NCBI GenBank assembly: GCA_963575745.1
Contig: CAUYUJ010015743.1
Coordinates: 64,001 to 113,044 of the forward strand
Source: Prorocentrum cordatum
Lineage: Eukaryota > Sar > Dinophyceae > Prorocentrales > Prorocentraceae
Reading direction: 5' to 3'
DNA: 49,044 bases
The notes beneath the pieces were generated by a model, which worked only from the letters and a program-made list of their open reading frames with translations, ran no database searches and was not told the origin of the DNA. The position numbers and the translations under genes are program-made. Shown here piece after piece: positions 1 to 11,544 of the stretch (position 1 is the first letter of the stretch; every line of letters begins with the position of its first letter).

Positions 1-646
1 CAGAATCATCAGTCGCGTTCGTCTGTTGTATCCAGAGCTCTGAACTCGGTCTGCTGCCTGATCTAGAATCACGAAACTTCGTACTCTTCGAGTCGTCTTG
101 AGAGGTGCTGCCGGTTTTCTGTACTTAACTCGGGCTGCAGGGGGGCTACCGTGCTGGTAGTCACAGAAATCGATTTGAAGACATCAGGCACGTCCGCCTG
201 TCGAATCCAGAGCTCGAAACTCGATCTGCTGCCCGAGCTAGGTCTGCGAAGCCATTCGTATTGTTCGAGTCATCCTGAGAGATGCTGTCGGTTTTCTGCA
301 CTTAACTCGGGCTGTAGGGGGGCTGCAGGGCTGTTAATCACAGGGATCGATTTGGAGACATCAGGCGCGTCCGCCTGTCGAATCCAGAGATCTCAACTCG
401 GTCTGATACTCGAGCTAGGTTTGCCAAACTATTCGTATTGTTCTTCTGATCTTGAGAGGTGCTGTCGATTTACGCACGTAACTCGGGCTGTAGGAAAATT
501 ACAGAGCTCGTACAGAAGAGAATTCAGAAGTATCGGGGGCGTTCCGCTGTTGCATCGAGAGGTCTGAAACCGCTTGGGCTGAACAACTTTTCGTTCTCTG
601 CAATTTTTTCCGACATTATATATTGTCAGGAAGCTCTACGAGTCCC

Positions 647-680
647 CCGGCGGTAAGGAAGGTTGACGGTTTACCGCCGG
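647..680 (+). repeat. Spacer hairpin, A-T type, perfect 10-bp stem
   Basis: CCGGCGGTAA pairs with TTACCGCCGG across a 14-nt loop containing GGTTGACGGT. The same perfect A-T type hairpin recurs at 2217-2250, 3387-3420, 6825-6858, 7997-8030 and 9244-9277, once near the end of each higher-order unit and always after AAGCTCTACGAGT. The copy at 4570-4603 is a hybrid with mismatches. Confidence 0.85.
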
Positions 681-3600
681 CGCCCAGTTCCGGGGCGCTG
701 GAGAGCTAGTACCTCGTAGAGCTCTTCATCATCGATGAGCTAGAGGAATTCCGGCGCGGGGTGGAGCTAGTTGGTCGACCCGACCAGAAAGGACAAATTG
801 GTGACTTTTGGTCGGTTTTGCGAAAATCTGAAAGATATTTAACCATTCATTTTGAGAAAGCAGATTTTTGCGCGTCGCATTGGCATATGAACTCCTCTCC
901 GACAGCAGCTCAGCTCTTTCGATGCATTTTCTTGTGAGTTGACTTCCAGGAACTGAGCAAATATGAACATCGAAAAAATCGAAAATTAAGATTTTCGAAA
1001 TATCTCTATTATTTGAGTCCACTCTGATTCTGAGCACTCTTACCTGTGTAAGGAGCTCTACGAGGTTCCCGGCGGTGACTAGGTTGACGGTTGACCGCCG
1101 GCGCCAGTTGGCAAGACAAATCTCGACGGAACTTTTGCTGACTTTTGGTCGGTTGAAAATTTTGTTCTCGAAATTCAACCATTCGTTAGAGCTCTCGTAT
1201 TTTTTCCCGTGATATTCGATCTCATTACCGCTCGCCATCTTGATCTCAGCTCGATCGGGCACCTTTTACTGTCAAAAAGCACACGGGCGGGATCGGCCGT
1301 TTCGAGTCATCTTGATACGCGGTGACGGTTTTCTCAAGATAACTCGAGCTTCAGGACAGCTACAGAGCTGATAAGTACAGCTAGTCGATCCAGAATGATC
1401 AGGCGCGTTCGCCCGTTGAGCGCAGAGGCCCAAACTCGGTCTGCTAGCCGAGCCAGGTCCGCAAACCTATTCGTATTATTCGAGTCATCTTGACAGACAC
1501 TCGGTTTTCTGTGTTTAACTCGAGCTACAGGACAGCTACAGAGCTGATGCGTACAGAATCTGATTCAGAATCATCAGTGGCCGTTGCCTGTTGAATCCAG
1601 AGCTCGTAACTCGGTCTGCTGCCCGATCTAGAATCGCAAAACTATTCGTATTGTTTGAGTCATCTTGAGAGATGCTGTCGGTTCTCTGCACTTAACTCGG
1701 GCTGTAGGGGGGCTGCATGGCTGGTAATCACTGGAATCGATTCGCAGACATCAGGCGCGTCCGCTCTTCGAATCCAGAGCTCCGAACTCTGTCTGCTGTC
1801 CGAACTAGGTCCGCGAAGCTATTCGTATTGTTCGAGTCATCCTGAGAGGTGCTGTCGGTTTCCTGCACTTAACTCGGGCTGTAGGGGGGGCTGCAGGGCT
1901 GGTAATCACAGGAATCGATTCAGAGACATCAGACGCGTCCGCCTGTCGCATGCAGAGGTCTGAACTCGGTCTGATACTCGAGCTAGGTTTGCCAAACTAT
2001 TCGTATTGTTCGAGTCATCTTGAGAGGTGCTGTCGATTTACGCACGTAACTCGGGCTGTAGGAGAGCTACAGAGCTCGTACAGAAGACAATCCAGAAGCA
2101 TCGGGGGAGTTCGGCTGTTGCATCCGAGAGGGGTGAAATTGCTTGGGCCGAAAAACTATTTTTTCTGTGCAATTTGTTTTCGACATTATATATTGTCAGG
2201 AAGCTCTACGAGTCCCCCGGCGGTAACAAAGGTTGACGGTTTACCGCCGGCGCCCAGTAATTCCGGCGCGCTGGAGAGCTAGTTGGCACGAAAAATCTCG
2301 ACGGACATTTTGAGGAATTTTGGTCGGTTGAAAATTCTGTTCTCGAAATTCAACCATTCGTTAGAGCTCTAGTATTTTTTCCCGTGATATTCGATCTTAT
2401 TCCCGCTCGCCATCTTCATCTCAGCTCGATCGGGTACCTTTTGCTGCCAAAAAGCGTCCAGGCGGGATTGGCTGTTTCGAGTCATCTTGATACGCGCTGT
2501 CGGTATATTGGACTTAACTCGAGACACAGGACAGCTACAGAGCTGGTAACCACACCTTATCGATTCAGAATGATCAGGCGCGTTCGTCTGTTGCATCTAG
2601 AGGTCTGAACTCGGTCTGCTAGCCGAGCTAGGTCCGCAAACCTATTCGTATTGTTCGAGTCATCTTGACAGGCGCTCTCGGTTTTCTGTACTTAACTCGA
2701 GCTATATAACAGCTACAGAGCTAATACTTATAGACACCAATTCAGAGTCATGAGTCGCGGTTGTCTGTGAAATTCAGAGCTTTGAACTCGGTCTGCTGCC
2801 CGCTCTAGAATCGCGAAACTATTCATATTGTTCGAGTCATCTTGAGAGGTGCTGTCGGTTTCTGTACTTACTCGGGTTGTGGGGGGCTACAATGCTGGTA
2901 GTCACAGGAATCGATTCGAAGACATCAGGCGTGTCCACCTTTCGAATCCAGAGCCTGGAACTCGGTCTGCTGCCCGAACTAGGTCCGCAAAGCTATTCGT
3001 ATTGTTCGAGTCATCCTGAGATGCTGTCGGTGTTCTGCACTTAACTCGGGCTGTAGGGGGGCTGCAGGGCTGGTAATCACAGGAATCGATTCGGAGACAT
3101 CAGACGCGTCCGCCTGCCGCATTCAGAGGCCTAAACTTGGTCTGATACTCGAGCTATGTTTGCCAAACTATTCGTATTGTTCGAGTCATCTTGAGAGTTG
3201 CTGTCGATTTACGCACGTAACTCGGGCTGTAGGAGAGCTACAGAGCTCGTACAGAAGACAATCCAGAAGCATCGGGGGCGTTCGGCTGTTGCATCGAGAG
3301 GTCTGAAATCGCTTGGGCTGAAAAACTTTTCGTTCTCTGCAATTTGTTTTCGACATTCTATATTGTCAGGAAGCTCTACGAGTCCCCCGGCGGTAAGAAA
3401 GGTTGACGGTTTACCGCCGGCGCCCAGTAATTCCGGCGCGCTGGAGAGCTAGTTGGCAAGAAAAATCTCGACGGACCTTATGCTGACTTTGGGTCGGTTG
3501 AAAATTCTGTTCTCGAAATTCAACCATTCGTTTGAGCTCTAGATTTTTTTCCCACCATTTTCGATCTTATTCCCGCTCGCCATCTTGATCTCAGCTCGAT

Positions 3601-3889
3601 CGGGTAAATATTTCTGCAAAAAAGCATCGCGGCGGGATCGGCCTTTTCGAGTCATCTTGATACGCGTTGTCGGTATTTTGTATTCAATTCGAGCTGTAGG
3701 GCAGCTACAGAGGTCATTCTCACAGAAATCGATTGCGAATCATCAGGCGCGTTCGCCTGTTCCATCTAGAGGTCTGAACTCGGTCTGCTGCCCGAGCTAG
3801 GTCCGCGAAGCTATTCGTGTTGTTGTTGGAGTCATCTTCAGAGGTGCTGACAGTTTTCTGCACTGAACTCGGGCTGTAGGGAGGCTACA

Positions 3890-4501
3890 GTGCTGGTAAT
3901 CACAGGAATCGATTCGGAGAGATCAGGCGCGTCCGCCTGTCGAATCCAGAGCTCGGAACTCGGTCTGCTGCCCGAACTAGGTCCGCGAAACTATTCGTAT
4001 TGTTCGAGTCATCCTGAGGGGTGCTGTCGGTTTCTTGCACTTAACTCGAGCTGTAAGGGGGCTGCAGGGCTGGTAATCACTGGAATCGATTCTGAGACAT
4101 CAGTCGCGTCCACCTATCGCATTCAGAGCCCTGAACTCGGCCTGCTGCCCGAGCTAGATCCGCGAAACTATTCGTATTGTTCGAGTCATCTTCAGAGGTG
4201 CTGTCGATTTACTGCACTTAACTCGGGCTGTAAGGGGGCTGCAGGGCTGGTAATCACAGGAACCGATTCGGGAGAGACATCAGGCGCGTCCGCCTGTTGC
4301 ATTCAGATGTCTGAACTCGGTCTGATACTCGAGGTAGATTCGCGAACCTATTTGTATTGTTCGAGTGATCTTGAGAGGTGCTGTCGATTTTCGCGCGTAA
4401 CTCGCGCTTTAGGAGAGCTACGGAGCTCGTGCGCACAGAAAACGATCCAGAAGCATGAGGGGGCGTTCGGCTGTTGCATCGAGAGGTGTGAAATCGTTTA
4501 G
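3890..4501 (+). repeat. Three consecutive 177-bp monomers kept open in one frame
   Basis: This is the cleanest monomer run. Three copies in succession share one reading frame of 59 codons per repeat, so a roughly 200-codon frame stays open. The translated unit contains conserved cores such as ELGLLPEL and SYCSSHLERCCRF. The same frame is open in other units (1655-1963, 6223-6834, 7486-7917, 8677-9162), but it is interrupted in every higher-order unit where the spacer begins. I see no start context, splice logic or known domain, so satellite periodicity explains it better than a protein. Confidence 0.6.
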
Positions 4502-4603
4502 GCTCAAAAACTATTCGTTCTCTACAATTTTTTCGACATTATATATGCTCAGGAAGCTCTACGAGTCCCCCGGCGGTAAGGAAGGTTGACGGTTCACCGC
4601 TGG

Positions 4604-5711
4604 CGCCCAGTTTGGGTCGGTTTTCCTAAGATTTGAAAGATATTTGACAATTCATTTTGAGAAAGCAGATTTTTACGCCGAGCATTGGCATGCACAATTT
4701 TTTCTCTGAGTAGCTCAGCTCTCTAGAGCCAGTTTTACTATCGGAAAGTTAGGAGCAACCAACATGAAATTGACACGGAAAAAATGTGAATTCGATTTTT
4801 TTTCTAGAAATACCCAGAGAAGCTCCCTGCTTCGATCCTGAGCACTCTTACGCGTGCAAGGAGCTCTACGAGGTTCCCGGTGGTGACCAGGTTGACGGTT
4901 CACCGCCGGCGCCAGTTCGCCGCTCCAGAATCGTCGCAGCGAGATGTTTGGAATCGCAGCGGGTCCAGGGGCGCTTCCGGCAGGCGTCTACGCGGGCCTG
5001 CACGCTTGCAGGCACGCAGGAAGCGTGTCGGGCAGCGCTTGAGAAGCGCTTCAGAGGGGCCCCCAGGCGGGCTCTGTAGAGTACCTCGCACAGCTCTGAT
5101 GGTTCAAGAGGTAGAGGAATTCGGCGACAGGGTGGAGCTAGTTGGCGAAATTCCCGGAGAGCTCTCTGAAACCTAGAGGGTTTTAGATTAGAAGCCGGAC
5201 GGTGGTGGTGCCTGCCAGGAGCTCCTCCACGGCTTTCCACGTCCGCCGCAGCAACTCGCCCGTGCCGGCAGCGGGTCTGGGAGCGCTTCCGGCACGCGTC
5301 CACGCGAGCCTTCACGCCTGCAGGCGCACATGGAGGCGCGCTGTCGAAGCGCTTCAGGGAAGCCCCCAGAGCTCTCCAGGAAAGATGATCCGTCCCCGAG
5401 GGTCTCTTTGCTCTCCGGGTTTTTCCCGGGGAGCTCTCTGTGGGCTAGATGGTTTTACAGTAGAAGCCGGACGGTGGTGGTGCCTGCCAGGAGCTCATCC
5501 ACGGCGGTCCACGTCCGCCGCAGCAACTGGCGCCGGCGGTGAACCGTCAACCTGGTCACCGCCGGGAACCTCGTAGAGCTCCTTTCACGCGTGAGAGTGA
5601 CTCGTAGAGCTTCCCTGAGCAAGTTATTGCCGGAAGCTTAAGAGTAACTCGTAGAGCTTCCCTTAGCTAGTTGCTGGAAGCTTAAGAGTAATTCCGGCGC
5701 GCTGGAGAGCT
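4604..5711. repeat. Composite repeat block interrupting the satellite
   Basis: No gene is recognisable. The block contains a ~250-bp element also present at 720-1060 (GGTCGGTTTT...CATTTTGAGAAAGCAGATTTTT), and two copies of a GC-rich module with GCGCTTCC, the sequence ACGCG..CCT..ACGC, and GCTTCAGGGAAGCCCC (about 4950-5080 and 5268-5400). A module AGATTAGAAGCCGGACGGTGGTGGTGCCTGCCAGGAGCTC appears twice in shortened form (about 5187-5224 and 5455-5493). It closes with a tandem ~50-bp unit (AACTCGTAGAGCTTCCCT...GGAAGCTTAAGAGT) at 5600-5695. The next higher-order satellite unit resumes at about 5700. Confidence 0.7.
5533..5565 (-). repeat. Spacer hairpin, G-C type, perfect 10-bp stem
   Basis: CCGGCGGTGA pairs with TCACCGCCGG. 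Other copies of this type lie at 9704-9736 (same orientation), 10903-10935 (opposite orientation) and 4877-4909 (one G-T wobble); 1069-1101 keeps 8 bp. Compared with the A-T type, both sides of stem pair 9 have changed together (A-T to G-C), so pairing is preserved. These copies sit in the composite blocks rather than inside the regular units and occur in both orientations. Confidence 0.85.
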
Positions 5712-8700
5712 AGTTGGCAAGAAAAATCTCGACAGACCTTTCGCTGACTTTTGGTCGGTTGAAAATTTTGTTCTCGAAATTCAACAATTCGTTTGAGCTC
5801 TAATATTTTTTCCCACCATATTCGATATTATTCCCGCTCGCCATCTTAATCTCAGCTCGATCGGGTAAATATTTCTGCGACAAAGCATCGCGGCGGGATC
5901 GGCTGTTTCGAGTCATCTTGATACGCGTTGTCGGTATTTCGTACTTACCTCGAGCTGTAGGGCAGCTACAGAGCTCGTTCTCACAGAAATCGATTGCGAA
6001 TCATCAGGCGCGTTCGTCTGTTCCATCTAGAGGTCTGAACTCGGTCTGCTGCCCGAGCTAGGTCCGCGAAACTTTTCGTTTTGTTGGAGTCATCTTGAGA
6101 GGTGCTGACAGTTTTCTGCACTTAACTCGGGCTGTAGGGCGGCTACAGGGCTCGTACTCACAGGAATCGATTCGGAGACATCAGGCGCGTCCGCCTGTCG
6201 AATCCAGAGCTCGGAACTCGGTGTGCTGCCCGAGCTAGGTTCGCAAAACTGTTCGTATTCATCGAGTCATCTTGAGAGGTGCTGTCCGTTTTCTGCACTT
6301 AACTCGAGCTGTAAGGGGGCTGCAGGGCTGGTAATCACTGGAACCGATTCGGAGACATCAGTCGCGCTCACCTGTCGCATTCAGAGCCCTGAACTCGGCC
6401 TGCTGCCCGAGCTAGGTCCGCGAAACTATTCGTATTGTTCGAGTCATCTTCAGAGGTGCAGTCTGTTTTCTGCACTTAACTCGGGCTGTAAGGGGGCTGC
6501 TGGGCTGGTAATCACAGGAATCGATTCGGAGACATCAGGCGCGTCCGCCTGTTGCATTGAGATGTCTGAACTCGGTCTGATACTCGAGCTAGATTTGCGA
6601 AACTATTTGTATGGTTCGAGTGATCTTGAGAGGTGCTGTCGGTTTTCGCACGTAACTCGGGCTATAGGAGAGCTACGGAGCTCGTGCGCACAGAAAACGA
6701 TCCAGAAGCATGAGGGGCGTTTGGCTGTTGCATCGAGAGGTCTGAAATCGTCTAGGATGAAAAACTATTCGTTCTCTGCAATTTTTTTCGACATTATATA
6801 TGCTCAGGAAGCTCTACGAGTCCCCCGGCGGTAAGGAAGGTTGACGGTTTACCGCCGGCGCCCAGTAATTCCGGCGCGCTGGAGAGCTAGTTGGCAAGAA
6901 AAATCTCGACGGACCTTTTGCTGACTTTGGGTCGGTTCAAAATTTTGTTCTCAAAATTTGAACATTCGTTAGAGCTCTAGTATTTTTTCCCGTGATATTC
7001 GATCTTATTCCCGCTCGCCATCTTGATCTCGGCCGGATCGGGTACCTTTTACTGCCAAAAAGCGTCCAGGCGGGATCGGCCGTTTCGAGTCATTTTGATA
7101 CGCGCTGTCGGTATATTGGACTTAACTCGAGATATAGGACAGCTACAGAGCTGGTAAGCACACCTTATCGATTCAGAATGATCAGGCGCGTTCGTCTGTT
7201 GCATCCAGAGGTCTGAACTCGGTCTGCTAGCCGAGCTAGGTCCGCAAACCTGTTCGTATTATTCGAGTCATCTTGACAGGCGCTCTCGGTTTTCTGTACT
7301 TAACTCGAGCTAACGGACAGCCACAGAGCTGATGCGTACAGAAACGGATTCAGAATCATCAGTCGCGTTTGTCTGTTGAATTCAGTGCTCTGAACTCGGT
7401 CTGCTGCCCGATCCAGAATCGCGAAATAATTCGTATTGTTCGAGTCATCTTGAGAGGTGCTGTCGGTTTCTGTACTTAACTCGGGTTGTGGGGGGCTACA
7501 ATGCTGGTAGTCACAGGAATCGATTCGAAGACATCAGGCGTGTCCACCTTTCGAATCCAGAGCTCGGAAGCCGGTCTGCTGCCCGAACTAGGTCCGCGAA
7601 GCTGTTCGTATTGTTCGAGTCATGCTGAAAGATGCTGTCGGCTTTCTGCACTCAACTCGGGCTGTAGGGGGGCTGTAGGGCTGGTAATCACAGGAATCGA
7701 TTCGGAGACGTCAGACGCGTCCGCCTGTCGCATTCAGAGGTCTGAACTCGGCCTTATACTCGAGCTGGGTTTGCCGAACTATTCGTTTTGTTCGAGTCAT
7801 CTTGAGAGGTGCTGTCGATTAACGCACGTAACTCGGGCTGTAGGAAAGCTACAGAGCTCGTACATAAGACAATCCAGAAGCATCGGGGGCGTTCGGCTGT
7901 TGCATCGACAGGTCTGAAATCGCTTGGGCTGAAAAACTTTTCGTTCTCTGCAATTTTTTTCGACATTATATGTTGTCAGGAAGCTCTACGAGTGCCCCGG
8001 CGGTAACAAAGGTTGACGGTTTACCGCCGGCGCCCTGGAAGCAGTTCGCGAAAAAAGCAAAATAACTCGTAGAGCTTCCCTTAGCAAGTTGTTATTGCTG
8101 GAAGCTTAAGAGTAATTCCGGGGCGCTGGAGAGCTAGTTGGCAAGAAAAATCTCGACGGACCTTTTGCTGACTTTTGGTCGGTTGAAAATTTGGTTCTCA
8201 AAATTTGAACATTCGTTTGAGCTCTAGTATTTTTTCCCGTGATATTCGATCTTATTCCCGCTCGCCATCTTGATCTCAGATCGATCGGGTAGATATTACT
8301 GCCAAGAAGCACTGCGGCGGGATCGGCCGTTTCAGGTCATCTTGACACGCGGTGACGGTTTTCTGAACATAACTCGAGCTATAGAAGAGCCACAGAGCTG
8401 GTGAGCACACCTTATCGGTTCAGAATGATCAGGCGCGTTCATCTGTTGCATCCAGAGGTCTGAACTCGGTCTGCTAGCCGAGCTAGGTCCGCAAACCTAT
8501 TCGTATTATTCGAGTCATCTTGACCGGCGCTCTCGGTTTTTTGTACTTAACTCGAGCTATATGACAGCTACAGATCTGATACTTACAGAAACGGATTCAG
8601 AATCATGAGTCGCGTTGTCTGTTGAATCCAGAGCTCTGAATTCGGTCTGCTGCCCGATCTAGAATCGCGAAACTATTTGTATTGTCCGAGTCATCTTGAG

Positions 8701-9978
8701 AGGTGCCGTCGGTTTTCTGTACTTAACTCAGGCTGTAGGGGGACTACAGGGCTGGTAATCTCAGGATTCGATTCGGGAACGTCAGGCGCGTCCGTCTGTC
8801 GAATCCAGAGCTCGGAACTCGGTCTGCTGCCCGAACTAGGCCTGCGAACGTATTCGTATTGTTCGAGTTATCCTGAGAGGTGCTGTCGGTTGTCTGCACT
8901 TAACTCGGGCTGTAGGGGGGCTGCAGGGCTGGTAATCACAGGCATCGATTCGGAGACATCAGACGCGTCCCACTATTGCATTCAGAGGTTTGAACTCGGT
9001 CTGATACTCGAGCTAGGTTTGCCGAACTATTCGAATTGTTCGAGTCATCTTGAGAGGCGCTGTCGATTTACGCACGTAACTCGGGCTGCAGGAGAGCTAC
9101 AGAGCTCGTATAGAAGACAATCCAACATCAGGGGCGTTCGGCTGTTGCATCGAAAGGTCTGAAATCGCTTGGGCTCAAAAACTATTTGTTCTCTACAATT
9201 TCTTTTTCGACAGTATATATTGTCAGGAAGCTCTACGAGTCCCCCGGCGGTAAGAAAGGTTGACGGCTTACCGCCGGCGCCCAGTTGATTTTTTTCATGT
9301 CGATATGAAGTTGGTTCCGCCAAGTGTTTTGATAGTAAATGTGCGTCTCCAGAGCTCATATTGAGACGCAGAGGCCCTCATAATCGTTTACAGGTGCGAA
9401 AAATCTGCTTTCTCAAAATGAATTGTCAAATATCTTTCAAATTTTAGCAAAACCGACCCAAATGTGCCACATTGTCTCTTCTATTCGGGTCGGCCAACTA
9501 GCGTCACCCCGCGCCGGAATTCCTCTAGCTCATCGATGCCGAAGAGCTCTACGAGGTACTCGCCCGTGCCGGCAGCGGGTCCGGGGGCGCTTGCGGCACG
9601 CGTCCACGCGAGCCTTCACGCGTGCAGGCATGCATGGAGGCGTGCCTGGAAGCGCTTTCGAAGCGCTTCAGGGAAGCCCCCCAGAGCCCTCCAGGAACTG
9701 GCGCCGGCGGTGAACCGTCAACCTGGTCACCGCCGGGAACCTGGTAGAGCTCTTTTCACGCGTGAGAGAGCTTAGAGTCGGAAGAGAGAGCTTCCGGAGG
9801 CATTGCTCGAAAAATTCAACATGCATTCTTGTCCCGGAGAGCTCTCTGAGCGCTAGAGGGTTTTAGATTAGAAGCCGGACGGTAGTGGTGTCTGCCAGCA
9901 GCCCATCTTCGCCGCTCCAGAATCCCCGCAGCGACTTGTAAAACGTCGCAGCGGGTCCGGGAGCGCTTCGGGCACGCG

Positions 9979-10014
9979 TCCACGCGTGCCTGCACGTGTG
10001 CAGGCACGCGTGGA
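9979..10014. repeat. Near-perfect palindrome, 17-bp arms, 2-nt centre
   Basis: TCCACGCGTGCCTGCAC is followed by GT and then by its exact reverse complement. Related, more decayed palindromes lie in sister modules near 4985, 5297, 9600 and 11144, so this is the best-preserved copy of a repeated hairpin. Confidence 0.85.
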
Positions 10015-10294
10015 AGCGTTCCCGGCAGCGCTTCAGAAGCGCAGCAGGGGGGCCCCCAGAGCTCCAGAAGCGCTTCACGAGAGCGTCCGAGGGCCCGCCA
10101 GGACAGCTTTCCGGCGTGTATTCTCTTTGCTCTCCGCTCTCCGGGTTTTGGACGCTACCAAGTTTCATGTCGACATGAAGTTGGTTTCTGGTAGCGCTTC
10201 AGCAGCGCTGTAGAGGAGCTTCCCAGAGCTTTCCAGGAAAGATCTTCCGTCCCCCGATGGTCTCTTCGCTCTTCGGGTTTTGGAAGCTACCATG

Positions 10295-10815
10295 CTAAGA
10301 TTTTATGTCGACATCAAGTTGGTTCCCCAAGTGTTTCGATAGTGAATGTGCGCCTACGGAGCTCATGTTAAGACGCAGAGGCCCTCATAGTGTCAAAATG
10401 AATTGTCAAATCTCTTTCAAATCTTCTCAAAACCGACCCAAAGTCATCACATTGTCTCTTTTGGTCGGGTCGGTGAACTAGCTCCAGCCCGCGCCGGACT
10501 TCCTCTAGCTCATCGATGCCGAAGAGCTCGACGAGAAACTTGATAGCGTCCACTTGGGAGCGTCCAAGACCCAGAGAGCGAGGAATTCCGGCGCGGGGTG
10601 GAGCTATTGGCTGACCCGACCAGAAGAGACAGTGTGACAACTTTAGGTCGTTTTGCGAAGATTTCGAAGATATTGGAGAATTTATTTTGAGGAAGCAGAT
10701 TTTTTGCACCTGTGAACGATTATGAGAGCTTCTTCCTCTTAATATAAGCTCTGTTGGCGCAGATCTAGTATGAAAACACTTGGCGGAACGAACTTCATAT
10801 CGACATAAAAAAATG
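10295..10815. repeat. ~210-bp imperfect inverted repeat with 74-bp spacer
   Basis: The left arm (about 10295-10505) is the reverse complement of the right arm (10580 to about 10815). Both arms carry, in mirrored order, GAGGAA.TCCGGCGCGGG.TGGAGCTA, a GACCCGACCA run, GAAGATTT, ATTTTGA, and AACACTTGG..GAAC.AACTT followed by TCGACAT. By eye the arms are roughly 75-80% identical. The spacer is 10506-10579. Confidence 0.75.
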
Positions 10816-11444
10816 AATCTTGCCTTTTTCGCGAAATGCTTCCAGAAGCTCACTCTGTCGAGTCTAAGCACTCTTACGCGTGGAGGGAGCTCTAAGAGGT
10901 TCCCGGCGGTGACCAGGTTGACGGTTCACCGCCGGCGCCAGTAACTTGTAGAGCATCCCGAAGCGTTGCTGGAAGCTCAAGAGCAATTCCGGGGCGCTGG
11001 AGAGCTAGTTGACAAGAAAGATCTCGACGGATCTTTTGGTCAACTGGGCGCCGGCGGAAACCGTCAACCTTTCTTGCCCTAGGGGGCTCGTAGAGTCTCT
11101 GGAGCAACTCGCCGGTCCTCGCAGCAGGTCGAGGAGCGCTTCTGGCATGCGTCCACGCGTGCCTGCACGCGCGCAGGCGCGCGGAAAAAGTAACTCGTAG
11201 AGCTTCCCGTAGCTAGTTGCTGAAGCTTTAGAGTAATTCCGGGGCGCTGGAGAGCCAGTGGGCAAGAAAAATCTCGACGGACCTTTTGGTGCTGCTCCAG
11301 CTGAGCCGAGGTGCCAGTTATGGAGGGATGGCCTCCAGCCTTTCTCGTGCCCGGGGAGAGCCTCTTCTTCGCGCGCCGCGCTCTCGCGCGCGTCGCGGCC
11401 AGTTTTGATTTTTCTCGTTCTCAGTTTCGGCTGTGCGGCGCGCG

Positions 11445-11544
11445 NNNNNNNNNNNNNNNNNNNNNNNNNNNNNNNNNNNNNNNNNNNNNNNNNNNNNNNN
11501 NNNNNNNNNNNNNNNNNNNNNNNNNNNNNNNNNNNNNNNNNNNN
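11445..11544. other. Assembly gap (100 N)
   Basis: Exactly 100 unknown bases, which suggests a scaffold gap of arbitrary size. Sequence style changes across it, from satellite modules to ordinary GC-rich DNA. Confidence 0.99.

Larger units (their letters stand above)
1..9284 (+). repeat. Satellite array: 177-bp monomers in ~1.17-kb higher-order units
   Basis: The region is built from degenerate monomers recognisable by GTTCGAGTCATC, TTAACTCGGGCTG and GGTAATCACAGGAATCGATT. In the cleanest stretch the GGTAATCAC landmark recurs at 3895, 4072 and 4249, exactly 177 bp apart. Monomers of different sequence type follow in fixed order, and the set of about five plus a ~290-bp spacer repeats as a higher-order unit. 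The spacer landmark (TTGGCA(A/C)GA..AATCTCGACGGA) falls near 1109, 2282, 3454, 5712, 6892 and 8139, so complete units are about 1.17-1.25 kb. Each spacer ends in a GC-rich hairpin. The organisation resembles centromeric higher-order satellites, but I know no named family. Open frames here (for example 3890-4501) arise because 177 is divisible by three; I do not regard them as genes. Confidence 0.88.
9285..11444. repeat. Second composite block of short, often inverted repeats
   Basis: After the last regular satellite unit the same modules seen at 720-1060 and 4.6-5.7 kb reappear, several in reverse orientation (9285-9560 is the reverse complement of the 720-1060 type). GC-rich modules with short palindromes occur at about 9565-9700, 9950-10100, 10195-10270 and 11120-11190. 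TAACT(C/T)GTAGAGC-type units are at about 10941 and 11190. No coding sequence is recognisable; the block runs into the assembly gap. Confidence 0.7.

Noticed and set aside
729-1262. 177-codon minus frame with MPDRAEIKMASGNEIEYHG
   Set aside because: The same peptide recurs wherever the satellite spacer recurs (2369-2596), so it is translated repeat DNA.
1-11444. CRISPR-like direct repeats
   Set aside because: Repeat units are long, degenerate and contiguous, with no short constant repeat and unique spacers, and the DNA is eukaryotic.
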